Shown here piece after piece: positions 15,754 through 24,650 of a stretch of 64,000 nucleotides of DNA. A program made the translations under genes and the position numbers. The stretch spans positions 930,001 through 994,000 of the forward strand of contig NZ_CP053084.1 in NCBI RefSeq assembly GCF_013004065.1. The letters are read 5' to 3'. The notes under the pieces were generated by a model. That model made no database searches. It was not told the origin of the DNA and was given only the letters and a program-made list of their open reading frames with translations. Numbering within the stretch: position 1 is the stretch's first letter; the number at the start of each line of letters is the position of its first letter. This DNA is from Limnobacter sp. SAORIC-580 (GTDB lineage: Bacteria > Pseudomonadota > Gammaproteobacteria > Burkholderiales > Burkholderiaceae_B).

Positions 15754-18700
15754 GTGGTGCGGGTTTCTTCCAGTTTCGTCAAATCAATTTCATCTGGCTC
15801 AAGGCCAGGGCTTGTGCCCAACATACGTCGTATATCGTCGATCATCAGGTACAAACAGGGTACCAACAACAGTGTAATGGCTGTGGCGAACAAAATACCG
15901 TAGCCCAGTGAAATGGCCATCGGGATCATGAATTTTGCCTGGCGTGAGGTTTCAAAAATCATGGGGGCCAAGCCACCGAATGTTGAAATGGTGGTCAGCA
16001 TGATTGGCCGGAAACGCCGCACGCCAGAAGTACAAATCGCCTCGTAGGGCGTCATGCCCTCACGCACTTTCTCATTGGCATGGTCTACCATCACCAGCGA
16101 GTCGTTGACCACCACACCTGCCAAGGCAAGAATGCCCATCATGGACACAATGCTGATGCTATAGCCCATCATCAAGTGGCCTACAATTGCGCCGAAAATA
16201 CCGAATGGAATGGCAAGCATTACAATGAAGGGTTGCAGATAGCTTTTGAAAGGAATGGCCAAAAGTACATAGATCATTAGCAAGGCCACCATGAAGCCTT
16301 TGCCCAAACCACCCAGGGCTTCCGAAAAATCTTGCTGGCGGCCGGCAAAGCTGTAGCTCAAGCCCGGGTAGTCGGCCATCAACTTGGGCATGAGATCTTG
16401 CACGGTGGCATTTTGCACCTGTTGTGCCTGGTTGCGCGGGTTCACATTGGCGGTTACCGAAATGGTTCGCCGCCCATCCCTTCGCGTGATGTTGGCAACC
16501 GCACGCGTATCGTCAAATTCCACCAGTGAATGCAGGGGTACCAGTGTTCCTTGTGGTGTGCGAATCAAGAGGTCTCGCACATCGGTTTGAGCTGAACGTT
16601 CTGTTTCAGGGCGCATCACCAGCACCTTGACTTCGTTGCGGCCACGTTGCTGGCGCAGCGCTTCAGAACCAAAAAATGCGGCGCGAACCTGTCGACCAAT
16701 GTCGTTGGAACTCAGTCCCAAGCGGCGCGCTTCCTCTTTCAAAGTAAAGCTGAACTGTTCCTTGCCATTCTGAAATCCATCGTCAATTTCGGACACCATG
16801 GGGTAGTTGGCCAGTTCACGCGCCAGGGCCTCGCTGGCCTGGCGCAGGGTGTCTACATTGCGGTGGCTTAACTGCACCGTGAAGGCAGGACCACTGCCGG
16901 GGCCGCCCGAGTCGGCCGCAAACCGAATGGTCTCCACACCGGGAATATTGCCCACGTCCAGCCGCCACTGGTCGGTAAATTCAGCGGTGGGTACTGGGCG
17001 CACATCGGGCGGGGTCAGGTACGTTCGTACCGTAATATTGTTTTCATTCACGCTGGCGTAAATGCCGGTGCTTTGTTGTTCACCACCCGTGGCTTCTACG
17101 GTTTTCAGGGCGCTTTCAACAATGCGGTCGCGCACCAGGTTCACTTGTTCATTGGTGCTGCCCAGTGGCAATTGCGCCCGCACTTCAGATTGGTCTGCCT
17201 CCACTTGCGGAAACAGCTCGAAGCCCATGCGGCCACTGACTGGCCAGCTGATCACCAGTACCATCAGGGCAATGCCTACACCCATGGACAGGTAACGGTA
17301 TTCCACACACTTTTGAACAATCGGGGTATAGCGGCGTTCAATAAACTGGCTGAATCCTTTGGAGAATTTTTGTTGCCAGTTGTGAAATTTGCCTGTGCCT
17401 TCTTTGCTGTGCGCCAAGTGGGCTGGCAAAATGAAGATCGCTTCCATTAGCGACACCACAAACACCGTGCACACCACCAGCGGAATTACACCCCATATTT
17501 TTCCCAGAAAGCCTGGTACAAACAGCAAGGGTGCAAAGGCTGCAATATTGGTCAGGATACTGAAGGTGACTGGCATGGCCACATCGCGTGCGCCTTGAAT
17601 AGAGGCGTCCAACATGCTCATGCCTTGTTGCCGGTATTCGTAAATATTTTCGCCCGCAACAATCGCGTCGTCCACCACAATGCCCAGCGCAATAATGAAG
17701 GCGAACATCGAGATCATGTTAAAGGTGACGCCGAACAGGGGCAGTATCAACATGGCACCGAGAAACGCGGTGGGAATTCCCATGCTGATCCAGAAGGCCA
17801 GCTTCCAGTCCAGGAAAATGGTGAGCAACACCATCACCAGTATCAAACCCATCACGGCATTTTTAGCCAGCAATTCCTGTCGCTGTTTGTAGGTGTCGGA
17901 ACGATCGCTGACCACCGAAATTTCGATGCCCTCGGGCATTAAGGGGCGAATGCGTTCCAGCGCTTCCTGTGTGGCCTCAGATATTCCGATGGGAGTTTGT
18001 TCACCGATCCGTGACACTGAAATTTCAATGGATGGTTTGCCGTTGAAGGTGGCGTATTTGTCGATGTCCTGAAAGCCATCTCGCACCGTGGCAATGTCAC
18101 CCAGTTTCAAGGGGGTACCGCTGACTGGCGACACGATCGGCAGCGCTGCAAACTCATTGGCGAAATCACGCCGCTCGGAAACACGCAACAGTATTTCGCC
18201 GCTTTGGGTTGAAATACTTCCGCCGGATACTTCAATGACATTGGCCCGAATATTGTCGGCAATGCCCTGCAGCGTTAAGCCATAGGCGTTTAGCCGGGCT
18301 TCTGGCACTTCAACATGAATTTCCTGTTCGCGAATCTCGGTGAGATCTACCTGCGTGATACCGGGGTTTTGCAGCAAACCGTCGCGTGCTTCTTCAGCCA
18401 GATTGCGCAGCGATAATTCATCGGTGTCGCCGTGTACCACCAGAGTGACTACTGTTCGCTTGCGCGCAGTCAGTGACACATTGGGCACTTCAGCGTCGCC
18501 GGGGAAGGTGGTAATGCGGTCCACCTCTTGTTTGATTTTGTCGTAAACAGCCTGCGCGTCTTCGGATTCATCGATTTCAATGACCACACTGGCTGCGCCT
18601 TCATTGGCTGTGGAATTGACTTCAACGATGCCTTCAATGCTTGAAATGGCTTCCTCAATGGCCAGCACAATGCCTTGCTCTACATCTTCAGGGCTTGCCC

Positions 18701-18890
18701 CAGGGTAGGCAACAGACACGGTGACCAGGTCCAGCTCGAATTCGGGGAATACTTCTTTGGTCATGTTCATGAATCCGAACACGCCACCGATCAGGCACAC
18801 CCACATCAGGATGTTGGCGGCCACTGTATTCTTGGTCATCCAGGCCAATGGGCCTGAACGGTCTACCCGGCGACGGCTTGCGGCATTCAT
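15750..18890 (-). CDS. RND-family inner-membrane efflux pump (AcrB/HAE1-like)
   Basis: The 1046-residue pump has the RND layout: one N-terminal helix, a large periplasmic loop, a block of helices with GIVVDDAIVAGENI near residue 405 (the Asp pair of the proton relay), then the same plan repeated with GVVVNDSLVMVDHAN near residue 955. Length and motifs fit the hydrophobe/amphiphile efflux group rather than the heavy-metal CusA group, though the substrate cannot be told. Its start overlaps the fusion-protein stop by 4 nt and its stop overlaps the regulator start by 4 nt. Residue 1 onward reads MNAASRRRVDRSGPLAWMTK, a plausible cytoplasmic end before the first helix. Confidence 0.92.
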   Translation of the reverse strand: MNAASRRRVDRSGPLAWMTKNTVAANILMWVCLIGGVFGFMNMTKEVFPEFELDLVTVSVAYPGASPEDVEQGIVLAIEEAISSIEGIVEVNSTANEGAASVVIEIDESEDAQAVYDKIKQEVDRITTFPGDAEVPNVSLTARKRTVVTLVVHGDTDELSLRNLAEEARDGLLQNPGITQVDLTEIREQEIHVEVPEARLNAYGLTLQGIADNIRANVIEVSGGSISTQSGEILLRVSERRDFANEFAALPIVSPVSGTPLKLGDIATVRDGFQDIDKYATFNGKPSIEISVSRIGEQTPIGISEATQEALERIRPLMPEGIEISVVSDRSDTYKQRQELLAKNAVMGLILVMVLLTIFLDWKLAFWISMGIPTAFLGAMLILPLFGVTFNMISMFAFIIALGIVVDDAIVAGENIYEYRQQGMSMLDASIQGARDVAMPVTFSILTNIAAFAPLLFVPGFLGKIWGVIPLVVCTVFVVSLMEAIFILPAHLAHSKEGTGKFHNWQQKFSKGFSQFIERRYTPIVQKCVEYRYLSMGVGIALMVLVISWPVSGRMGFELFPQVEADQSEVRAQLPLGSTNEQVNLVRDRIVESALKTVEATGGEQQSTGIYASVNENNITVRTYLTPPDVRPVPTAEFTDQWRLDVGNIPGVETIRFAADSGGPGSGPAFTVQLSHRNVDTLRQASEALARELANYPMVSEIDDGFQNGKEQFSFTLKEEARRLGLSSNDIGRQVRAAFFGSEALRQQRGRNEVKVLVMRPETERSAQTDVRDLLIRTPQGTLVPLHSLVEFDDTRAVANITRRDGRRTISVTANVNPRNQAQQVQNATVQDLMPKLMADYPGLSYSFAGRQQDFSEALGGLGKGFMVALLMIYVLLAIPFKSYLQPFIVMLAIPFGIFGAIVGHLMMGYSISIVSMMGILALAGVVVNDSLVMVDHANEKVREGMTPYEAICTSGVRRFRPIMLTTISTFGGLAPMIFETSRQAKFMIPMAISLGYGILFATAITLLLVPCLYLMIDDIRRMLGTSPGLEPDEIDLTKLEETRTT

Positions 18891-20086
18891 GGTTTGACCG
18901 CAGCAGGTGCGGGAGTGGTTGCGTTATTGGGGGGCTCGTTCGTTCGAATGGCCATGCGGTTCACAGGTGACCCCAGGTTGGAAGTCACAATACTTTCGCC
19001 ATTGTTCAAGCCGCGATCAATCAACACATACTCGGCGGAACGAAAGGCGATGTTGACGGGGCGAATATCGAGTTCACCGTTGTCGTTGACCCACACTGTG
19101 TTGTCATGCACAGACGAGGGCGCCAGTTTGAATACATTCCTCAGTTCAATGCCGTCAAAGCGCACTTTCACATACTGGGCCAGCAACAAAGGTTGCAGGT
19201 TTTTGTTGTTGTTCCGGGGTACTTCGACCAATACTTGCGCTTGCCGTCCGTTGTCTTGAACGCTGGTTTGCAGGTTCAGCACCGTACCCTTGTGGCAACC
19301 GTCCTCACGGCTGCTGGCATCGCTGACGCACACGGTTGAGCCTGCCTGTTTGCCTTCAGGAAATTTGATCCATTTCAAATCGGCTTGCGGCACGGCCACG
19401 CTGATCCAGTAGGCTTCGCTGCTGGCAAGCACGCCAAGAGCCGTGGTGGCACTCACTTGCGCGCCTACGCTTGCTTCACGACTTACCACAACACCATCGA
19501 ATGGTGCCCGCAAAATGGTGCGCTCCAGGTTCACCTTCGCGCGCTCAACACCTGCTTGCGCGGACTGCACAGTGGCCTTGGCAGCTTCCAGTTGCGGTTT
19601 GCGCAATATCAGGGCACGTTCGCGTTCATCCACATTCAAACCGAGCAATTCGAAATCGGATTGGGCCACTACCTGGTTACCCAATTCCGAGGTGAGCGTA
19701 GATTGCGCTTGCGCCAATGCGGCTTGCGCGGTTTGCAACTCAATGCGGTAATCGGTGTTGTCCAGTTGTACCAACACCTCGCCTTTTTTGAACGAAGCAC
19801 CTGGTACAAACTTCGGACCAATGCTTTGTACTGTACCGCTCACCCGCGCTTGCAAGGTAATTTGCTGCTCAGGCTCAACCACGCCATAGCCCAGCAAGCT
19901 GACGGTGTAATCGCCGGCCTTGACTGGCTCTGTTGTCACCAACCGTGCGACTTTTTCTGGCGGTTTGCGGCTGGCTGTAGGGGCTGTGGCCACCAGCACT
20001 TCAGAACCAATAACACCCAGGGCAACGACCCCAATGGCCAGGCCAATTTGTACCCATTTGCGTTTGAAAAAAGATTGATCGCTCAT
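18887..20086 (-). CDS. RND efflux membrane fusion protein
   Basis: The 399-residue periplasmic adaptor is anchored by one N-terminal helix (about residues 12-32). It has the split biotinyl-lipoyl motif (ARVSGTVQSIGPKFVPGASFKKGEVLVQLD and later LRAPFDGVVVSREASVGAQV), a long coiled-coil hairpin between them at about residues 115-190, and a beta-barrel domain. An insertion near residue 255 carries two Cys (CVSDASSREDGC) that could form a disulfide. Starts and stops overlap those of the neighbours by 4 nt on both sides. It joins the RND pump to the outer-membrane factor coded just upstream. Confidence 0.9.
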   Translation of the reverse strand: MSDQSFFKRKWVQIGLAIGVVALGVIGSEVLVATAPTASRKPPEKVARLVTTEPVKAGDYTVSLLGYGVVEPEQQITLQARVSGTVQSIGPKFVPGASFKKGEVLVQLDNTDYRIELQTAQAALAQAQSTLTSELGNQVVAQSDFELLGLNVDERERALILRKPQLEAAKATVQSAQAGVERAKVNLERTILRAPFDGVVVSREASVGAQVSATTALGVLASSEAYWISVAVPQADLKWIKFPEGKQAGSTVCVSDASSREDGCHKGTVLNLQTSVQDNGRQAQVLVEVPRNNNKNLQPLLLAQYVKVRFDGIELRNVFKLAPSSVHDNTVWVNDNGELDIRPVNIAFRSAEYVLIDRGLNNGESIVTSNLGSPVNRMAIRTNEPPNNATTPAPAAVKP

Positions 20087-21495
20087 GACTGCTCTGCTGC
20101 TGTAGGTTGTGGAATGCTGCCGGACAGCGCCCTGTAAAGGGCAATCCGAAAGCCCACCAATTGTTGTTGTGCATTCACCAGGTTACGCCTTAACTGGCTG
20201 GTGCTTTGTTGTGCATCCAGAATGGCCAGGTAGTCGACCGTGCCATTGCGGTAGCCTGCAAAAAGCCGCTTCAAACTGAGCTCAGCCAGTTCAAGTTGCC
20301 GTTGAAAACTTTCTACAGCCTCGCCTTGGCGGGTTTCCTGAATCAGTGCATTGTCCACATCGGCCAGTGCATTGATGGCTGCGTCCTGATATTGCGCCAC
20401 GGCCTGATCAAGCAAGGCGCGCTGGCGTTCCACTTCCGCGGAGCGTGCGCCACCGTCGAAAAGTGGCGCAACCAGGTTCACGCTCAAATTGCGCACCCAG
20501 TTGTCAAACAGCAAGTCGGAATCTCGGGTTTGATCACTAAAGCTTGCACGTAGGCTGAGTTGCGGAAATCGGTTGGCGATGGCGGCAGCCACGCTGCGGT
20601 CGGTTGCCAGCACCTGTGCCCATGCCTGTTGTACATCGGGGCGGCGATTCAGCAGTTCAGCGGGAAAGCCTGTGGCGGGCAAAGCGGGCAGGGTAGGCAG
20701 GTTCTCACTGTTCAGGCTGATTTTATTCGGAGGCTGGCCCACCAGCAGCGCCAGGCTGTTGAGCAGCACATCGCGATTGGCTTGGGCTTGCGCCAGGTTG
20801 CCTTGGGCCGACTCGACCAGTTGCCGTTGTTGCAACACATCAGACGCCACTGCACCACCTTGGCGAAATCGCAATTCAACCAACTTCAGGTTGGTCTGAA
20901 AACTTTCCAGTTCCGTCTCGAACAGCCGCACGGTTTGGTCAGCCGCCACCCATTGGGACCAAGTGGTGGCAAGTTGACCCGCTATGCTGATGCGGGCTGC
21001 ATCCAGTTCGTAGCGTGTGGCTTGAAGCTGCAATTCAGAGGCCTTGGCTGTGTTGCGAACGCGCGACCACAAATCGATTTCATAACTGGCCACAAACGAG
21101 GCCGAGGTAAACAGTCCGCGGTTGTTGGTGGCCTGTCCTTGAATGCTGGTGCCTTTCACTGTGTTTTCCTGTCGGCCTGCATTCAGGGTAAGCGAGGGGA
21201 AAAAACTGGCCTGTGCCGCCTCCAGGCTGGCCTGCGCTGCACGCAGGCGGGCCTCTGTGGCTTCCAGGCTCAGATTGTCGGCCTGTGACTGTTGCATCAG
21301 TGTGTTGAGTTGTTCGCTGGAAAAACCCGTCCACCAGTCAGCAGGTGCCTGCACTGCGTTCGGGCTGACCAAGGGTTTGAAAGTTGCATTTTCAAACCGG
21401 CTGTCGATTTCTGGCTTTCTGGACTCAACAGTGGTGCAAGCCCCCAGCGATAAGGCCAAGACAAAGGGCAACAGGGGTTTGAGGTGGTGCTTCAT
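20083..21495 (-). CDS. Outer-membrane efflux lipoprotein, TolC/NodT family
   Basis: The 470-residue product has a lipoprotein signal with lipobox LGAC at residues 17-20 and the two repeated outer-membrane-efflux domains of TolC/NodT proteins, including ADWWTGFSSEQLNTLMQQ near the mature N-terminus and ALADVDNALIQ in the second repeat. It should form the trimeric exit duct for the pump. It is the first gene of the four-gene overlapping operon, so the promoter must lie in the 112 nt between it and aroQ; I see no clear operator there. Confidence 0.9.
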   Translation of the reverse strand: MKHHLKPLLPFVLALSLGACTTVESRKPEIDSRFENATFKPLVSPNAVQAPADWWTGFSSEQLNTLMQQSQADNLSLEATEARLRAAQASLEAAQASFFPSLTLNAGRQENTVKGTSIQGQATNNRGLFTSASFVASYEIDLWSRVRNTAKASELQLQATRYELDAARISIAGQLATTWSQWVAADQTVRLFETELESFQTNLKLVELRFRQGGAVASDVLQQRQLVESAQGNLAQAQANRDVLLNSLALLVGQPPNKISLNSENLPTLPALPATGFPAELLNRRPDVQQAWAQVLATDRSVAAAIANRFPQLSLRASFSDQTRDSDLLFDNWVRNLSVNLVAPLFDGGARSAEVERQRALLDQAVAQYQDAAINALADVDNALIQETRQGEAVESFQRQLELAELSLKRLFAGYRNGTVDYLAILDAQQSTSQLRRNLVNAQQQLVGFRIALYRALSGSIPQPTAAEQS

Positions 21496-21606
21496 GGTGT
21501 CGTTTTTCTTGTTAAGTGCCCATCAGACCACAGTCCAGGGCAGTTTGTTCAGCTGTTAACTGATCTTTACAAAATTGAACTGAAAATCACCATACCCCTG
21601 TTTTAT

Positions 21607-22038
21607 TTACTTGGAGGCGAGTTGCCGCAAGGCGTACACATACCCTTGCCAGCCCAGCCCGCAAATGACGCCTTCAGCCAGGTCTGAAAAATAGCTGTTG
21701 TGGCGAAAGCTCTCGCGTTTGTAAATGTTGGACAGGTGCACTTCAATGAACGGAATTGCCACACCCGCCAGTGCATCGCGCAGCGCTACGCTGGTGTGGG
21801 TGTAACCGGCCGGGTTGATCACAATGCCCGCGACATCTTCGGTTTTTGCCTTGTGAATACGGTCAATCAAGGCACCTTCGTGGTTGCTTTGAAAAGTCAT
21901 CAATTCGAAACCGTCGGTGAATGCAATGTTCTTCAAGGCCTTTTCAATGTCAGCCAGGGTCATGTGTCCATAAATACCTGGCTCGCGCGTGCCCAACAGG
22001 TTCAGGTTGGGACCGTTGATCAGCAGCAGTTTTTTCAA
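21607..22038 (-). CDS. aroQ: Type II 3-dehydroquinate dehydratase
   Basis: The enzyme converts 3-dehydroquinate to 3-dehydroshikimate in the shikimate pathway. The sequence has the family's [21 protein letters not shown] start with the catalytic Tyr, the [14 protein letters not shown] segment, [16 protein letters not shown] and [17 protein letters not shown] place the start at TTG 22038, giving 143 residues, because GGAGAAG lies six nt before it and because this is the normal length and N-terminus; upstream in-frame codons read into a non-conserved stretch. The gene stands alone. Confidence 0.92.
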   Translation of the reverse strand: MKKLLLINGPNLNLLGTREPGIYGHMTLADIEKALKNIAFTDGFELMTFQSNHEGALIDRIHKAKTEDVAGIVINPAGYTHTSVALRDALAGVAIPFIEVHLSNIYKRESFRHNSYFSDLAEGVICGLGWQGYVYALRQLASK

Positions 22039-22175
22039 GTTTCTTCTCCGGTGCAGGTGTGTTTGAAAAAATAGTAACAAGCAATGCGGCGGGCTAGGGG
22101 GATTCGTCTACACTGCGGACACGTTCGCGCACAAAATAACGACAATTTCGAATAATTACAGGACAGAGGCAAGCC

Positions 22176-22949
22176 ATGAACACCAACATCGACGCAATTT
22201 TCAACTTGCTGGCAGGCACGGCACGCGGCTGGCGCGGCACAGGTATTACCGCCCGTGCCCGCAAAACTCCCGAAAAAGTGTTGAAACTCTATGACATCGA
22301 AATCAGCCCGTTTTGCAGACTGGTGCGGGAGGCCTTGAGTGAAATGGACCTGGATGTGATGATTTTGCCTTGCCCCGCAGGTGGCAAGCGTTTTCGCGAC
22401 GAGGCCCGCAAATTGTTGCCTGGCACCAAGTTTCCAATGCTTGTGGATGACAACACAGGCGTGGTGATGAATGAATCCGCCGACATCATCGACTACCTGG
22501 CCAAAACCTACAACAGTAAACTGAAAAGCCAACAAGGCTTTGGGCGCAAAGTGGCGGTGGGTTCATCGATGCTGGCGAGTACCTTCCAATACCGTGTTGG
22601 TGGCTTTCAGGGTATGAAAGCTCGACCATCAAAAGCACCCGCTGAACCCTTGGTGCTTTACAGCTTTGAGAGCAGCCCATACTCCAAGCCTGTGCGTGCG
22701 CGTTTGTGCGAACTGGAAATTCCATATCTGCTGAAGAACACGCCCAAGGGCGCCATGACGGACATGGGTCCCCCTGTTTTCCGCGACAAACTGTTTAAGG
22801 CGCCACAAGGCACCACGCGCAACCGGGCTTGGTTGTCGGAGAACACTGGCAAGGTGCAGGTGCCTTATTTGATCGATCCGAACACGGGTGTGGCGATGTA
22901 CGAGTCCAACGACATTTTGCGGTATCTGGACAAGACATACGGCGCTTGA
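22176..22949 (+). CDS. Tandem GST-N / glutaredoxin-like two-domain protein
   Basis: The 257-residue protein contains two copies of the thioredoxin-fold N-terminal domain of glutathione S-transferases and no helical GST C-terminal domain. Copy one (about residues 35-110) has LYDIEISPFCRLVREAL with one Cys in the active loop. Copy two (about 160-255) has LYSFESSPYSKPVRARL, where that Cys is Ser. Both end in the cis-Pro and P(Y)L(I/V)D..TG...YES.DI.(R/D)YL signature. It may bind glutathione or act as a disulfide or membrane-associated redox protein. An AGAGG ribosome-binding site precedes the ATG. It is separate from its neighbours. Confidence 0.8.
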   Translation: MNTNIDAIFNLLAGTARGWRGTGITARARKTPEKVLKLYDIEISPFCRLVREALSEMDLDVMILPCPAGGKRFRDEARKLLPGTKFPMLVDDNTGVVMNESADIIDYLAKTYNSKLKSQQGFGRKVAVGSSMLASTFQYRVGGFQGMKARPSKAPAEPLVLYSFESSPYSKPVRARLCELEIPYLLKNTPKGAMTDMGPPVFRDKLFKAPQGTTRNRAWLSENTGKVQVPYLIDPNTGVAMYESNDILRYLDKTYGA

Positions 22950-23455
22950 ATTGCAAGGTTCTTGGCGATGCTTGGGTATTGCTCTGGGTGGCCTAAGCAA
23001 GGCTTCTTGATCCGGCTTGTTGCTTCTGGCTTGGGGCATGCGAAACGCTAGAGCGTCTTCGCATCGACCTTGCAGGTCGCCCCGCGCTGCGAAGCCGCCG
23101 GGAAGCCCTGCAAAGCCGGCCAGCCAGAGCAATACCCAAGCCTTGCCTGAACCAAGGCAGCCGGCTCGCAAGTCGCCAGCGCTGTAGTTCGCTTGCTCAG
23201 ATTGCAATGCCCTCGCAGCGCCGATCAAGAAAACCTGCCCGTTTGAATTCACCCGCCACGGTTGGCCACAGGCCGACACCGAGACTCGGCCCGCTTTTTT
23301 GCCGAGCGAGGTGAGTCAGGGTGAATTTCAAAAAGGGAACACAGGTTTTCTGGCGCGAGAGGGTATGCACCTGAGCAAGCTAGCAGCTTAATCTACGTCA
23401 ACGCGCTTTCACATTTCAGCAGCAGCCCAAAACAGTTGAGCAAGCCAACTGGCGT
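22950..23455. other. Gene-free, highly structured intergenic region (candidate ncRNA or dispersed repeat)
   Basis: No convincing gene fits this 506-bp space. A 23-bp inverted repeat with one mismatch joins 22970-22992 and 23119-23141. Inside it lie the hairpin ATGCGAA-ACGCT/AGCGT-TTCGCAT (23038-23064, one bulge) and a small CGACC/GGTCG hairpin (23065-23079). Further right are GGCCGA/TCGGCC (23271-23291) and an outer arm pair at 23244-23254 and 23319-23330 (TGAATTCACCC against GGGTGAATTTCA, one bulge) around a CTCGGC/GCCGAG hairpin. The nesting suggests a folded RNA or a palindromic mobile repeat. It matches no RNA family I can name by eye (not RNase P, tmRNA or SRP RNA). Confidence 0.45.
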
Positions 23456-24580
23456 TCAGGTTTTCCGGACCACCACGCTGCCAATTGAATAACCCGCGCC
23501 GAACGAGCAGATCACGCCCACATCGCCGCTGCCCAAATCATCTTTGTGGCGGTGAAAGGCGATCACTGAACCGGCTGAAGCGGTGTTGGCAAATTCATCG
23601 AGAATCACCGGCGCTTTGTCGGCCGTGAACTCGCTGCTGCCCAGCAGTTTTTTGGCAATGAGCTGGTTCATGGCCAGGTTGGCTTGGTGCAGCCAATAGC
23701 GGCGCACGTCGGTCGCGGAACTCAAACCCAGGCTTTGCAAATGGGTGCTCATGTGCTCGGCAGCCATGGGGCAGACTTCCTTGAACACCTTGCGGCCTTC
23801 CTGCATAAACAGTTTGTCGCGACCGTCGCGGTCTGCGTCCTCCGAACGGTTCAAAAAGCCAAAGTTGTTGCGAATGTTGTTCGAGAACTTGGTGGCCAAC
23901 TTGGTGCCCAGTACCTCCCAGCTGCCCGGTTTGGCATCCTCAAGGCGCTGTACGATTACAGCGGTGCACACATCGCCAAAGATAAAGTGACAATCACGGT
24001 CCAGCCAGGCCTGGTGGCCCGAGGTAATTTCCGGGTTCACCATCAACACCGCGCGGGCTGTGCCGCTGCGCACGGCGTTCACCGCCTGCTCAATCCCGAA
24101 GGTGGCGGAAGAACAAGCCACATTCATGTCGTAGCCAAAACCTTCAATGCCCAAGGCTTCCTGAATTTCAATGGCCATGGCCGGGTAGGCGCGTTGCATG
24201 TTTGATGCTGAGCAAATCACGGCGTCAATGTCTGCAGCAACAAGCCCTGCATCTTCCATGGCTTTGCGGCCTGCGTCCACGGCAATTTCCGCCATCATGG
24301 ACAGCTCAGAATTCGGGCGTTCCTTGAAGTAGGGGTGAAGGCGGTCCGGGTTCAGAATGCCTTCCTTTTCCATCACGTAGCGCTGCTTGATGCCCGAAGC
24401 GCTTTCGATAAACGCTGAATTGGAAGGCTGCAGTGGTTCAAGTTCGCCGCTGGCAATCTCGGAAGCGTGTTCGGCATTGAACTTCGCCACATAGGCATTG
24501 AATGACTCCACCAATTCATCGTTGGTGATGGTTTGGCTGGGCACGAAAAGCCCCGTGCCGCTGATGGCTACCTTGATCAT
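23456..24580 (-). CDS. Beta-ketoacyl-ACP synthase III (FabH-like)
   Basis: The 374-residue thiolase-fold enzyme has the full Cys-His-Asn triad: Cys156 in VACSSATFG, His298 in LHQANLAMN and Asn332 in FANTASAGS. It should condense an acyl-CoA or acyl-ACP with malonyl-ACP. It is about 55 residues longer than E. coli FabH, mainly through an N-terminal insertion near residues 30-55 and a loop near 240-258. That fits a divergent FabH paralogue with a special primer rather than the housekeeping enzyme, and no other fatty-acid synthesis gene is nearby. The ATG has AGGA about 10 nt upstream. It could also take part in a secondary lipid pathway. Confidence 0.82.
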   Translation of the reverse strand: MIKVAISGTGLFVPSQTITNDELVESFNAYVAKFNAEHASEIASGELEPLQPSNSAFIESASGIKQRYVMEKEGILNPDRLHPYFKERPNSELSMMAEIAVDAGRKAMEDAGLVAADIDAVICSASNMQRAYPAMAIEIQEALGIEGFGYDMNVACSSATFGIEQAVNAVRSGTARAVLMVNPEITSGHQAWLDRDCHFIFGDVCTAVIVQRLEDAKPGSWEVLGTKLATKFSNNIRNNFGFLNRSEDADRDGRDKLFMQEGRKVFKEVCPMAAEHMSTHLQSLGLSSATDVRRYWLHQANLAMNQLIAKKLLGSSEFTADKAPVILDEFANTASAGSVIAFHRHKDDLGSGDVGVICSFGAGYSIGSVVVRKT

Positions 24581-24650
24581 TGCGCTCGTCCTGGGTGGAT
24601 GATGGTGTGTTCTGTCTCTTGCGCAATGATAAAGGCAAAGGCGTTAAATT

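Noticed and set aside
22629..23279. Long minus-strand open frame covering the GST-like gene end and the structured spacer
   Set aside because: It runs antisense through a real gene and then through palindromic DNA; there is no ribosome-binding site and the product looks like translated repeat sequence.
23285..23306. CTCGGC/GCCGAG hairpin as terminator
   Set aside because: The six T lie in the loop, not after the stem.
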